58,343 bases of DNA from assembly GCA_964542475.1 (NCBI GenBank), contig CAZIUL010000026.1, forward strand, positions 1 through 58,343, given 5' to 3'. This document shows positions 50,319-58,343 of the stretch, piece by piece. Source of the DNA: CAZIUL01 sp964542475 (GTDB lineage: Bacteria > Planctomycetota > B15-G4 > CAYZWU01). Under the pieces are notes generated by a model. It saw only the letters and a list, made by a program, of their open reading frames with translations, did not search any database and was not told the DNA's origin. The position numbers were made by a program, and so were the translations under genes. Numbering within the stretch: position 1 is the first letter of the stretch; every line of letters begins with the position of its first letter.

Positions 50319-50383
50319 CGAATACATGCCGATTGCAGCTTCCATTCAGATCTGCTTTTTACTGTTTATGATAGAGCACCGCC

Positions 50384-51931
50384 ATGAAAAAATTAATCGG
50401 CAGAAGAGAGTGCCTCAAGGCAATGGGCCTGGGAACTGTGTCGCTGGCATTGACTGATCTCGAGAGGGCCTCCGCATTCGCATCCTTTTCTGAACCCGAC
50501 CAGCGCCCCAACATTCTTTTCTGCATTGCCGACGACTGGGGCTGGCCTCACGCCGGTGCGTACGGCGATTCTGTTGTCAAGACACCTGCCTTCGACCGGC
50601 TGGCCCGCGAGGGTGTCCTGTTCGAGCACGCCTTTGTTTCGAGCCCGTCGTGCACGCCCAGCCGCAGCGCGATCCTGACCGGCCAGCACCACTGGCGTCT
50701 CAAGGAGGCTGCGAACCTCTGGTCCACGCTGGATGCGGACATTCCGGTCTACCCGCTCCTGCTCGAGAAAGCGGGATACCACGCGGGAAGCTGGCGCAAA
50801 TGCTGGGGTCCGGGAAGCATAAAAGCCGGCGGGTACACGGACCAGCACCCGGGCGGCACGCGGTACAAAGGGTTCGTGCCGTTCCTGGATGCGCGGCCGG
50901 AGGGCAGGCCTTTCTGCTTCTGGCTGGGCTCGTCGGATCCACACCGCGGGTACGAGGCAGGCTCCGGTAAAGACTCGGGAATGGATCTCTCCAAGGTAAA
51001 GGTACCCGGCTTCTACCCCGATGTTCCGGAGATCCGCTCCGACATCGCTGACTACTACTTCGAGGTGCAGCGGTTCGATTCGGACTGCGCCGCGGCAATC
51101 GAGGAGCTGGAAAGGAGAGACGAGCTAAAGAACACGATCATCGTCATGACAGGCGACCACGGGATGCCGTTTCCGCGGTGCAAGAGCAACATTTACGACA
51201 TGGGAGCGCGCGTGCCCCTGGTTATCCGCTGGGGCTCGAAAGTCAAGCCCGGCCGCCGCGTGACGGATTTCGTGTCGTTCACGGATCTGGCCCCAACGTT
51301 TCTCGAGACAGCCGGGGTAAAAATCCCGCGCTGTTTTAGCGGCCGGTCTCTCGTGCCCGTGCTTCTGTCCGGCCGGTCCGGCCGCGTGGACAGCTCGCGC
51401 GATCACGTCATCTTCGGAAAGGAGCGGCATGTGCCCGCGCAAAAGAGCCCTGACATGGGCGGGTATCCCTGCCGCGGTCTGCGCACCGACCAATACCTTT
51501 ACATCCGCAACTTCGAGCCTGAACGCTGGCCCGCGGGAGTGCCCGAAGGGGCCACCCATCCCATGAACAGCTTTGCCGACTGCGACAACAGCCCCACCAA
51601 GACATTCCTCATGAAGCATTGCGACGATCCAAAGATCCGTAAATACTACGAGCTTTCTTTTGCGCGGAGACCGGCCGAAGAGCTTTACGATGTAGAGCGC
51701 GATCCGGAACAGGTGAAAAACCTGGCAGGCTTGAAAGAGTACGAGCAGGTCAAGTCAGGGCTGTGCTCGAGGCTGATGGCTGAGCTGAAAACCACGGCTG
51801 ACCCGCGCGCAACGGGCGAACCGGTCCGCTTCGATGACTACCCCTACCGCGCCGGGTACAAGCTGAACAGTTCGCCTGAAAAAAGGACGGCCAATGATAT
51901 GGGCCGGCTCGACTACGACGACGACAAGTAG
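50384..51931 (+). CDS. Type I sulfatase (heparan N-sulfatase-like), Tat-exported
   Basis: 515 residues. N-terminal twin-arginine signal MKKLIGRRECLKAMGLG. The formylglycine site is C90-T-P-S-R (SPSCTPSRSAILTG). CIADDWGWPHAGAYG supplies the metal-binding Asp pair, and VMTGDHGMPFPRCKSN the second metal site. The DDWGWPHAGAYG and PFPRCKSNIYDMG patterns are typical of sulfatases related to N-sulfoglucosamine sulfohydrolase. It should act on sulfated glycans outside the cytoplasm. The downstream gene starts about 60 nt after its stop and encodes a probable glycan enzyme. Confidence 0.92.
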   Translation: MKKLIGRRECLKAMGLGTVSLALTDLERASAFASFSEPDQRPNILFCIADDWGWPHAGAYGDSVVKTPAFDRLAREGVLFEHAFVSSPSCTPSRSAILTGQHHWRLKEAANLWSTLDADIPVYPLLLEKAGYHAGSWRKCWGPGSIKAGGYTDQHPGGTRYKGFVPFLDARPEGRPFCFWLGSSDPHRGYEAGSGKDSGMDLSKVKVPGFYPDVPEIRSDIADYYFEVQRFDSDCAAAIEELERRDELKNTIIVMTGDHGMPFPRCKSNIYDMGARVPLVIRWGSKVKPGRRVTDFVSFTDLAPTFLETAGVKIPRCFSGRSLVPVLLSGRSGRVDSSRDHVIFGKERHVPAQKSPDMGGYPCRGLRTDQYLYIRNFEPERWPAGVPEGATHPMNSFADCDNSPTKTFLMKHCDDPKIRKYYELSFARRPAEELYDVERDPEQVKNLAGLKEYEQVKSGLCSRLMAELKTTADPRATGEPVRFDDYPYRAGYKLNSSPEKRTANDMGRLDYDDDK

Positions 51932-51991
51932 TGTTGCTTTTACAGGCAGCACGGGATGTGGCAATCCGAAACCTTTGTTCCCGAGGAAACA

Positions 51992-54187
51992 ATGTACCGC
52001 AGCTGTCTTAACATCTTGACGTTGTTCATGGCTACCTTTTTGGGTTCCACCGAAGCGGCTTCAGAAGCAGCGGAGCCGTATCATGCCTGGAAAGCGCTGT
52101 GCGTTGGTAACAATACTTTGGCTGTTGAATGCCGGCAGAATACCGGTGGTCAGTTCATTGATGTGAAACTGTCTTCCCGTTCACTGCGATCTATGGAACT
52201 TCGCAACGGCGGCATGGTCTTGCGGGTCCGGCCTGAAGGGCAATACTACACCGTTGAATTGCTAGGCGATCAGGGAAGCCGATTGCTCCAGCCCTCCGAG
52301 GGTCTTTGGTCTGTTGCCACGACATGGAAGAACGATTGGCCCGGTGATTGGGTCCACGCCCGACCACATTCTGTTCAGCGAATGGGGCCGTGGTTGGTGC
52401 TTGAAGGCAAAGTCGCCACACCGCCAGGTGATTGGCTTTTGCGAGATGCCTACATTCCCGAAGGGGAGCTGATCCGTTGCGTGCGGCGCTGGACCTGGAC
52501 CGGCAAGCAACCGGCGGAAAAGGTAACACTGTCGGTACGATGGCAGATTCCCCGGACCGGCGCACAGGCCTTCCTGCCGGGTATCTGCTACTACGGCAAC
52601 CCTTCGGGCAATTCAACGCGCTTCGGACATGTAGCCGGTTTCAACGGCGAACCCGGTGAAGAGCTGCTCTGCGAAGAACATCGGTTCCCCATGCCTTACG
52701 CCTCTTTGGAATGGAAAACCGGCGAGCGGCTATTTGGCGCCGCACTGCATACGCTGCCCTCGATGGCGCCTCACGCCAACATCCGTGATCAATGGTGGTC
52801 TATGGGTGTCATCGGTCGGGACAAGGCCGCGGAACTGACACTGCTGTCCGGTCCCTGTGCCTTCAACGGTCAGCGGAATTTCGTCAAGGCCAACCAGCAG
52901 AAACTCTTCGAATATCCCGACACATGGATGGACATCCCGCCAGAGGCGGTGGTTGAAAAAACGTTTTACCTGCAAGCCTATCCGTTGGAGCGGCCGGGGA
53001 CGGGCTTCCAGAAACCGATGCGTGCGAGCATCGATCTGTTCCACCCGTTCGGTACCGATGGTTTGCCGGCCTTCGATAGTATCGTTCAGGCCAAATATCA
53101 ATTCACCAAATCCCGATGGCATGAAGATGCCGAGTCGGCCGGCATTCGCATGTACCCTCACAATAATGAGTATGTCATGGGTTGGGCGGGTCAATCCGGT
53201 TCCCCCGGCTACTCGCTTTTGGTGCTCGCTGACCGGATAAAGGATCCCGATGCGGTCACCATGGCGCAACTGCTGATGGATCACCTGTCCGGCTCGCCGT
53301 TCAACGAGCAGGGCTTCATGATCCGTTACGATCCGGACAAAAACCGCTGGTACGGCCAGGATCCGGTCTCCCAGGGACAGGCCATGGAAAACTTCGCCCG
53401 TGCGATCGGAGCCGGAAGGAAGATGGAAAACGTCAACACGTCGAAGTGGGAAACATTCCTCAAGAAAGCAAGCGATGTTCATGCCTCGCGCATTCTGGAG
53501 AAACAATGGAAACCCGCATCGACCAACGAAGGATTTCTGGTTTCACCGTTGTGCAAGGCCTATGCGCTGTTCGGCAATGAAACGAACAAAAAAGCCGCCA
53601 TCAAGGCGGCTGAACATTATGCAGCCCGCCATCTGGACATGACCGAACCCTATTGGGGCGGCACCCTTGACGCCCGCTGTGAAGACAAGGAAGGGGCTTG
53701 GGCCGGTTTCCAGGCGTTTCTGGCAGTCTACGAAATGACCGGCGATAAGAAGTACCTGGGATGGGCGGAGCACGCCATGGACGTGACGCTCAGTTACACG
53801 GTCATCTGGGACATCGACATGCCGCCGGGACGGCTTAGTGATCACGCGCTCCAAACGCGCGGCTGGACCGTTGTCTCGGCTCAAAACCAGCACCTTGATG
53901 TCTTCGGAGTTTTATATACGCCCGAGATTTACCGCATGGGGCGGCATCTCATTCGCAACGATCTCAAGGAACTTGCTATCGTCATGTACCGAAGCTGCGG
54001 CCAGATGCTCGATCCCCTCGGCAGCCAGGGCGAACAGTTGAACCACACCAACTTCGTGCAGGGAATGAACATCCAAGACGTCCAGAAAATGCGCGGAACG
54101 TACAACGAACGCTGGACGGTCTATTGGATCACCGCCCACTTCCTGAATGCAGCGGCTCAGTTCACGGAAATGGGTGTGCACCCCTGA
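51992..54187 (+). CDS. Secreted multidomain glycan-active protein, toroid-like C-terminal half (function unknown)
   Basis: 731 residues from the ATG at 51992 (GAGG 5 nt upstream); the ATG at 51956 lies before a weaker site. Signal peptide LNILTLFMATFLGSTEAA. Residues 30-390 look like beta-sandwich regions (GNNTLAVECRQNTGGQFIDV, EGQYYTVELLGDQGSRLL). The second half is helical with alpha/alpha-toroid motifs (KAAEHYAARHLDMTEPYWGG, WAGFQAFLAVYEMTGDKKYL, WDIDMPPGRLSDHALQTRGW). Two-domain proteins of this design are common among lyases and hydrolases in polysaccharide-utilisation loci. It follows a sulfatase, so a sulfated polysaccharide is a reasonable substrate. Confidence 0.65.
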   Translation: MYRSCLNILTLFMATFLGSTEAASEAAEPYHAWKALCVGNNTLAVECRQNTGGQFIDVKLSSRSLRSMELRNGGMVLRVRPEGQYYTVELLGDQGSRLLQPSEGLWSVATTWKNDWPGDWVHARPHSVQRMGPWLVLEGKVATPPGDWLLRDAYIPEGELIRCVRRWTWTGKQPAEKVTLSVRWQIPRTGAQAFLPGICYYGNPSGNSTRFGHVAGFNGEPGEELLCEEHRFPMPYASLEWKTGERLFGAALHTLPSMAPHANIRDQWWSMGVIGRDKAAELTLLSGPCAFNGQRNFVKANQQKLFEYPDTWMDIPPEAVVEKTFYLQAYPLERPGTGFQKPMRASIDLFHPFGTDGLPAFDSIVQAKYQFTKSRWHEDAESAGIRMYPHNNEYVMGWAGQSGSPGYSLLVLADRIKDPDAVTMAQLLMDHLSGSPFNEQGFMIRYDPDKNRWYGQDPVSQGQAMENFARAIGAGRKMENVNTSKWETFLKKASDVHASRILEKQWKPASTNEGFLVSPLCKAYALFGNETNKKAAIKAAEHYAARHLDMTEPYWGGTLDARCEDKEGAWAGFQAFLAVYEMTGDKKYLGWAEHAMDVTLSYTVIWDIDMPPGRLSDHALQTRGWTVVSAQNQHLDVFGVLYTPEIYRMGRHLIRNDLKELAIVMYRSCGQMLDPLGSQGEQLNHTNFVQGMNIQDVQKMRGTYNERWTVYWITAHFLNAAAQFTEMGVHP

Positions 54188-54234
54188 AGACAGCAAGCAG
54201 GAAATGAACGGGGCCGCTTGTCATGAACGCCGCG

Positions 54235-55644
54235 CTACCATTTCCTCTTCCCCTTGTTGTCGTTGTACCACTTCTGCCACCGAGGCGCGCTGTTGAAGCT
54301 CTGGGAGGTGAGGGCTCGCAGGACCTTGTTCATGCTGCTTTCCACGGAGCCTAGCCTGCCGCTATAAATGGGTGATCCCCGCCTGGCCATGGCCAGGGAA
54401 TGCAGGTAAGCGTAGACCTTCACAACCTCCTCCACAATTGGCTTTCGCGTCTTCAGGGGAAGGTCCCGGTAGTAGGTCAGGGCCTTGCAGGCCGCGCTCA
54501 CCACGACCGCGTCATCATCCCACAAAAGCTGACAGAGTGTGTTCAGGACAGAGGTGTTCTTTGTCAGCCCAATTGAGATGATCACGCTCTCCAGGATCTT
54601 CTCGCTGTCTTCGAGGTACTCGCTTTTCAGCAGGTACTTCAGCGCTTCGAGACCGGGCTTGCCCATTCTGGACAGGGACTCGGCGCCGATCAGCAAGCTC
54701 AGCCTCTGGTCGGTCACCGGAAAAGCCTGGAAAGCCTTGATGATATACGCTGCCATGCTTCTTTGCTCTGTGACCAATGCATGGGGGAAAATCTCCTGAA
54801 ACAGCTCAAAGACCTGGATCACCTTGTAGTCGTCGCATTTCTTCCTTCTGGAATACTCGGCATAGGCAACATCGCGAAGCTGCGTCAACACCGGATCCCA
54901 CTTTTCAGGGGGATAGGTCAACTTCTGCTTTTTGTGATGCCGCATACCACGGATCAGTGAGTCCAGCCCCGATGTGCCCATTCCGGCAAGATATCCCGCC
55001 GCGGCGATCTTGAACCCGCCTTCATCCGGAAAGGTCTTCACGCTGAAAGCTTTTTCCAGGCCATCCAGGATTCTACCCATTTCCGAGGGGCCGGTTTTCT
55101 CGTAAACGGCTTCGAAGATCTTGTACACGCAGAGAATCTCTTTCTCGTCGCGCCCGTCCTTGTCTTTGCTCTTATACTCTTCATCCAGGACGTTCATCAA
55201 ACCGTCCAGGCTGTTGAGATCCACCCTGTTGTGGTCCAGGCTGAAAAGAAGAGCCTCCAGGCCCTTTGTTCCCATGCCGGTAAGGCATTCCACTCCCAGC
55301 TCCCGGAAATCGACCGAAGCCCCGGAAGGCGGTTCATAGCGAAAACCCTTCTGAATGGTCCGTATGATATGATCCTGTTCCCTGGAGGATACGGTGCAAA
55401 AGCTTCTCTTCAATATCGTGTAGATTTTGACGATCTTTTCACGGTCCCGGTCAGCAGCCTTGGCGCTGTATTCGTCGTTCAGCATCCTGCAAAAGGTTTC
55501 AACACCCCCGTCCTGCCGGGCAAGCCCGAAGCGTGTGTGGCCGGCCGAAAAAAGGTGACCGGAGAAAAAAAACAGCAGGAACAGGGACATGCAAAAAAAC
55601 AAGCGATGGACACGGGTGATCCTGCACAGGTACATTTGTATCAC
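54235..55644 (-). CDS. Exported HEAT-like repeat protein of unknown function
   Basis: 469 residues with an N-terminal signal or anchor (LFFCMSLFLLFFFSGHLFSAG). Four related modules of 90-110 residues each end in a short motif: ECLTGMGTKGLEALLFSL, GYLAGMGTSGLDSLIRGM, ESLSRMGKPGLEALKYLL, and a last unit LCQLLWDDDAVVVSAACKAL of clear HEAT type. The repeats suggest a curved protein-binding scaffold outside the cytoplasm. It converges on the 51992 gene. No family name can be given. Confidence 0.65.
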   Translation of the reverse strand: MIQMYLCRITRVHRLFFCMSLFLLFFFSGHLFSAGHTRFGLARQDGGVETFCRMLNDEYSAKAADRDREKIVKIYTILKRSFCTVSSREQDHIIRTIQKGFRYEPPSGASVDFRELGVECLTGMGTKGLEALLFSLDHNRVDLNSLDGLMNVLDEEYKSKDKDGRDEKEILCVYKIFEAVYEKTGPSEMGRILDGLEKAFSVKTFPDEGGFKIAAAGYLAGMGTSGLDSLIRGMRHHKKQKLTYPPEKWDPVLTQLRDVAYAEYSRRKKCDDYKVIQVFELFQEIFPHALVTEQRSMAAYIIKAFQAFPVTDQRLSLLIGAESLSRMGKPGLEALKYLLKSEYLEDSEKILESVIISIGLTKNTSVLNTLCQLLWDDDAVVVSAACKALTYYRDLPLKTRKPIVEEVVKVYAYLHSLAMARRGSPIYSGRLGSVESSMNKVLRALTSQSFNSAPRWQKWYNDNKGKRKW

Positions 55645-55818
55645 CTTTCAATCCTACCGAGGAGGAACGGTTTTCTTATGCCCGTATTATACATGATTCA
55701 GCGCGATTTGGGAGTTATCTTTCCTGTCTTCATTCTCTCCTGTCTTCAACATTTCAGTTGAATCCGGGCTCCATATCGATTTTACTGCCGGCATTTGAAA
55801 CAAACATGGAAACAGGCC

Positions 55819-57204
55819 ATGAATAAAAACAAGATCACACGCCGCAATTTCATGAAAAAAACAGCCGCGGCTTCCGCGGCAGCGCTGGCCGCGCCGCATG
55901 TCATCACAGGCACGGCACTGGGTTCAGGAGCGATCCCCCCCGCTTCCGAACGGATAACCCTGGGGCATATCGGCGTCGGGTGGCGCGGAAACGACCTCAT
56001 CAAGCGGTTCTTCGACATACCTGGGGCGCAGTGTGTGGCAATAAGCGACTGTTTCGAGGAGCGCAGAAAGTCAACGTCCGAGGCGATCGATGCCTACTAC
56101 ACCGGCCGGATGGAAAAGGGTTCGTACGGGGCATGCGCCGTATACGAGGACTTCCGGGAGCTCCTGGCGCGCAAAGATATAGACGCCGTTGTTATCGCCA
56201 CGCCCGACCACTGGCATGTGCCTGTTGCCCTTCACGCGATACGAGCGGGCAAGGATGTGTACGTGGAAAAGCCCCTTGGAATCGCGGTGACATGGAACCA
56301 GGCCCTGAGAAAAGAGCTGAAACATACAGAGGCGGTTTTCCAGTTCGGCACGCAGCAGCGCTCCATCGACCGGTTCCGTTTCGCCTGCGAGCTCGCGCAC
56401 AACGAGAAGATCGGGAAGCTAGAGCGGATCGATGTCTGGGCGCCTGGAATGATCGCGCCGGGTCATTACGAGAGGCTCTACGCCGACGGCGGTTCCACGG
56501 AGCCGATCCCCGTGCCCGATGATCTCGATTACGACATGTGGATAGGCCCCGCGCCCATGTCTTCTTACACGAAAAACCGGTGCACTCACGAAGGCACGAA
56601 CCATGTCTACGACAACTCGCTTGGCTTTATCGCCGGGTGGGGCGTCCATCCGCTCGACATCGCCCTTTGGGGAAACTACAGGGACAAGACCGCGCCCGTC
56701 GAGTTCGAAGGCACGGGCGTGATCCCCGAAAAAGGGCTTTACAACACGATCAGCGACTGGGATGTCAAATGCCGCTTTGCGAGCGGCGTGAAGCTGCACT
56801 TCATGAACACCAGGACCGCCAAGTCCGTGGTGAAATACCGTCCTTTCCACGACCACGGGACCACCTTCATCGGCTCGGACGGATGGGTGAGCGTTGACCG
56901 GAACGGAATCCACGCCGGCGACAAGGCCGTTTTGGATACAAAGATCAAAGCGGAAGAAATCCGTCTCCATAAAAGCACGAACCACTGGCAGGACTTTATC
57001 GACTGCATCAAGAGCCGTTCGGAGACGGTCAGCCCCTTCGAGTCGGCGTTCCAGTCCCATATCGTCTCCCACATGAGCGACACTTCCATACGTCTTAAGA
57101 GGAAGATAACCTGGGATCCCGAAAAGGAAAAGGTTGTGGGAGATGTGACGGCATCACAAAAACTGCACCGGTTGCTCAGGGAACCTTGGAGCCTTGGTAT
57201 TTGA
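55819..57204 (+). CDS. Gfo/Idh/MocA family oxidoreductase, Tat-exported
   Basis: 461 residues from the ATG at 55819; an in-frame TTG at 55795 is less likely. Twin-arginine signal KITRRNFMKKTAAASAAALA. The Rossmann nucleotide site begins ITLGHIGVGWRGNDL, and DAVVIATPDHWHVPVALHAI, GKDVYVEKPLGIAVTW and GWGVHPLDIALWG are the family's active-site motifs (EKP and the Asp-x-x-x-His region). These enzymes oxidise or reduce sugars and cyclitols with NAD(P), and the exported ones with a tightly held cofactor often work on glycans. Consistent with the sulfatase/toroid genes upstream. Confidence 0.9.
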   Translation: MNKNKITRRNFMKKTAAASAAALAAPHVITGTALGSGAIPPASERITLGHIGVGWRGNDLIKRFFDIPGAQCVAISDCFEERRKSTSEAIDAYYTGRMEKGSYGACAVYEDFRELLARKDIDAVVIATPDHWHVPVALHAIRAGKDVYVEKPLGIAVTWNQALRKELKHTEAVFQFGTQQRSIDRFRFACELAHNEKIGKLERIDVWAPGMIAPGHYERLYADGGSTEPIPVPDDLDYDMWIGPAPMSSYTKNRCTHEGTNHVYDNSLGFIAGWGVHPLDIALWGNYRDKTAPVEFEGTGVIPEKGLYNTISDWDVKCRFASGVKLHFMNTRTAKSVVKYRPFHDHGTTFIGSDGWVSVDRNGIHAGDKAVLDTKIKAEEIRLHKSTNHWQDFIDCIKSRSETVSPFESAFQSHIVSHMSDTSIRLKRKITWDPEKEKVVGDVTASQKLHRLLREPWSLGI

Positions 57205-57513
57205 CAGTTTGCACGTAAGCGTCCTGTGAACCCACAGTACGCCGGGCATCACCTTACGCGACTGGATTTTTCGGCAAGCCTATCGTATTCACAAGCGGAG
57301 TAAGTTGCTGCTTACCTCTGATCCATCTGGCTACTACGCAAGGGACTGCTTTAGCCTCGGCCTTCGGCCTTCCATTGGTCGGGCAACAGTTCGCGAAGCC
57401 GGTTGGCCGAGTGGGACATGGTTCTGCGGAAGACAGGTGACCGTCCCCAATTTTCTTCTCTGTCGGGCCACACAACGCCGCAAATGAGGATTTGGTGCGG
57501 CTACGCGAAAATA
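57205..57513. other. Intergenic region without recognisable gene
   Basis: 309 nt. No convincing gene, although short frames exist on both strands. GCCGCACCAAATCC with ATTTGCGGC on the minus strand forms a hairpin (about 57470-57500) just after the stop of the small gene at 57514; it may be a terminator or a decayed recombination site. Confidence 0.4.
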
Positions 57514-57816
57514 TCATGTATTTTCTTGTTCGGATCCTTTTCGTTTCTTTGTTTCGTCACTCATTATGAACGTAAATTTACCGGGGAGGACTTCCAGAAA
57601 TTGTCCATTCTCCAAATCTGATTGGGTATACCGGTTGAGGTGGTCTGCAACCACATGTGTTGGCACTTGGAACAATGGGGCAGGCTCGGCGTTTGGATAC
57701 AGCATGAGGCCACGATCACGAGGACTCATGCTTTGTACTGTCTCATGGGCCAGTCTGTCAATTTCTGCATCAACTACAGGATCTGGGTGATGCTTTGTTT
57801 CCATTTCTCTTCTCAT
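57514..57816 (-). CDS. Small hypothetical protein, probable integron cassette gene
   Basis: 100 residues, hydrophilic, with no signal peptide or membrane helix: DPVVDAEIDRLAHETVQSMS, then FQVPTHVVADHLNRYTQSDL. The ATG is preceded by AAGGA and lies only 8 nt after the R'-like GTTAGGA end of an attC-like site, the usual position for a cassette gene. I recognise no family. Confidence 0.55.
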   Translation of the reverse strand: MRREMETKHHPDPVVDAEIDRLAHETVQSMSPRDRGLMLYPNAEPAPLFQVPTHVVADHLNRYTQSDLENGQFLEVLPGKFTFIMSDETKKRKGSEQENT

Positions 57817-57824
57817 TTTCCTTA

Positions 57825-57910
57825 TCCTAACGCTACGGGTGAGCCTCGCTGCCTTGTTCGTTGCCTAACTCGTCGGGCGTTTTCAGCTTACGCTCCACCC
57901 GATTGTTGAC
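57825..57910 (-). other. attC-like integron recombination site
   Basis: Read on the minus strand, a GTCAAC (R''-like) starts 3 nt after the stop of the DUF3795 gene. CGGGTGGAGC (L'') then pairs with GCTCACCCG (L') with one unpaired G, the extrahelical-base mark of attC stems, and GTTAGGA (R') ends the site 8 nt before the next ATG. Length 86 bp, inside the known attC range. The middle includes a second GTTAGGC. R'' is a poor match to R', so confidence is moderate. Confidence 0.6.
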
Positions 57911-57913
57911 AAA

Positions 57914-58279
57914 TTATTGTTCCTGCATTCCCGATAAATGTTCTTTGGCCAGATAAGGTCTAACAAACAAATCCAAATCCTCCTCTGGAACATTCGCCAA
58001 ATCTTTGATGTTATCTTCGACAACGTTCATAACAGGTTTCAGTTTGTCGCATGCAAAATCGGAACAGCACCCGCAGTTTTGTATGCCTTTTTCTTGTGCG
58101 CAGGGCTTAACCTTACATTCTGAATTTCCATCATTTGGGCAACCTTCGCATTTCCCAACAATCTCTGTTTTATAATTGAAATATTTAGCCCAGCCATCAC
58201 GAACCTTCTGCTTGTCTATGCTTTCATAATTTGATTTGTGAACAGGACACAAATCACACCTATATCCGCATATTCCCAT
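57914..58279 (-). CDS. DUF3795-family small cysteine-rich protein
   Basis: 121 residues. ICGYRCDLCPVHK at the start and GKCEGCPNDG, CKVKPCAQEKGIQNCGCCSDF carry about a dozen cysteines, the pattern of DUF3795 proteins, probably metal or cluster binding; function unknown. GGAAG lies before the ATG. This family is often carried in integron gene cassettes. Its stop is followed 3 nt later by the attC-like site, and the base composition is more AT-rich than the rest of the window. Confidence 0.82.
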   Translation of the reverse strand: MGICGYRCDLCPVHKSNYESIDKQKVRDGWAKYFNYKTEIVGKCEGCPNDGNSECKVKPCAQEKGIQNCGCCSDFACDKLKPVMNVVEDNIKDLANVPEEDLDLFVRPYLAKEHLSGMQEQ

Positions 58280-58343
58280 AATAGTCTTCCACTCTTGTCC
58301 AAAATCGGATTTTAGCAGAGTGTTTTAGTACTTGAAAAATGTC

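Noticed and set aside
57254..57517. 87-codon minus-strand frame after the last oxidoreductase gene
   Set aside because: Composition is Pro/Cys-rich and irregular, there is no ribosome site and no family pattern; not supported as a gene.
1..58343. tRNA or rRNA genes
   Set aside because: I scanned for T-arm-type GGTTCGAATCC sequences and conserved rRNA blocks by eye and saw none with a matching acceptor stem. A tRNAscan run could still find one.

Overview
The window is about 58 kb of GC-rich bacterial chromosome with roughly 40 protein genes; I see no rRNA, tRNA or CRISPR array. Lipoprotein and Tat-type signal peptides, sulfatases of the formylglycine type, a serine/threonine kinase paired with an ECF sigma factor, and oxygen-independent molybdenum chemistry point to a Gram-negative, probably anaerobic, glycan- and peptide-degrading bacterium. 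The gene styles resemble the PVC group and neighbouring candidate phyla or Desulfobacterota-like lineages. I cannot fix the phylum from sequence alone.

Layout. 0.2-8.4 kb: an FHA membrane protein, a sigma-54 activator without a DNA-binding domain, a PcrA/UvrD helicase, holo-ACP synthase, and a sigma/anti-sigma/secreted-protein operon. 8.8-14.5 kb: three polytopic GT-C type glycosyltransferase-like proteins, the third with a TPR tail. 14.5-20.5 kb: a Tat sulfatase, an S9 (DPP-IV type) peptidase and a POT-family peptide transporter. 20.5-24.9 kb: a complete molybdenum-cofactor operon, mobA-mobB-moaA-moaC-mogA-moeA, behind a probable Moco riboswitch. 25.2-28.1 kb: a SUGCT-like family III CoA-transferase and a DASS dicarboxylate transporter. 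28.1-30.1 kb: an island of palindromic TTAA-bounded repeats around an N-acetyl sugar amidotransferase gene. 30.1-35.4 kb: fdhD and a three-subunit membrane molybdoenzyme without a Tat signal, resembling phenylacetyl-CoA:acceptor oxidoreductase PadBCD. 35.5-44.2 kb: secreted propeller, kinase/beta-helix fusion, ECF sigma factor, FG-GAP surface protein and C10 peptidase. 44.3-57.2 kb: MBL-fold nuclease, lipoproteins, ispG, a second sulfatase, two alpha/alpha-toroid glycan enzymes and a Tat-exported Gfo/Idh/MocA oxidoreductase. 57.5-58.3 kb: two small genes separated by an attC-like site, which look like integron cassettes.

The most interesting unit is the 20.5-35.4 kb molybdenum locus. It combines cofactor synthesis, its RNA sensor, a sulfur-transfer chaperone, a cytoplasm-facing molybdoenzyme with an NrfD-type quinone subunit, a CoA-transferase and an organic-anion importer. 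Together they suggest uptake of an organic acid, activation to its CoA thioester and oxidation of the thioester with electrons passed to quinone. This is inference; the substrate is unknown.

The second theme is repeats. Two families of palindromes bounded by TTAA occur at least six times. They sit at gene 3' ends, provide stop codons for several genes, share a TTAA where two abut, and mark the point where one gene has lost its own 3' end.
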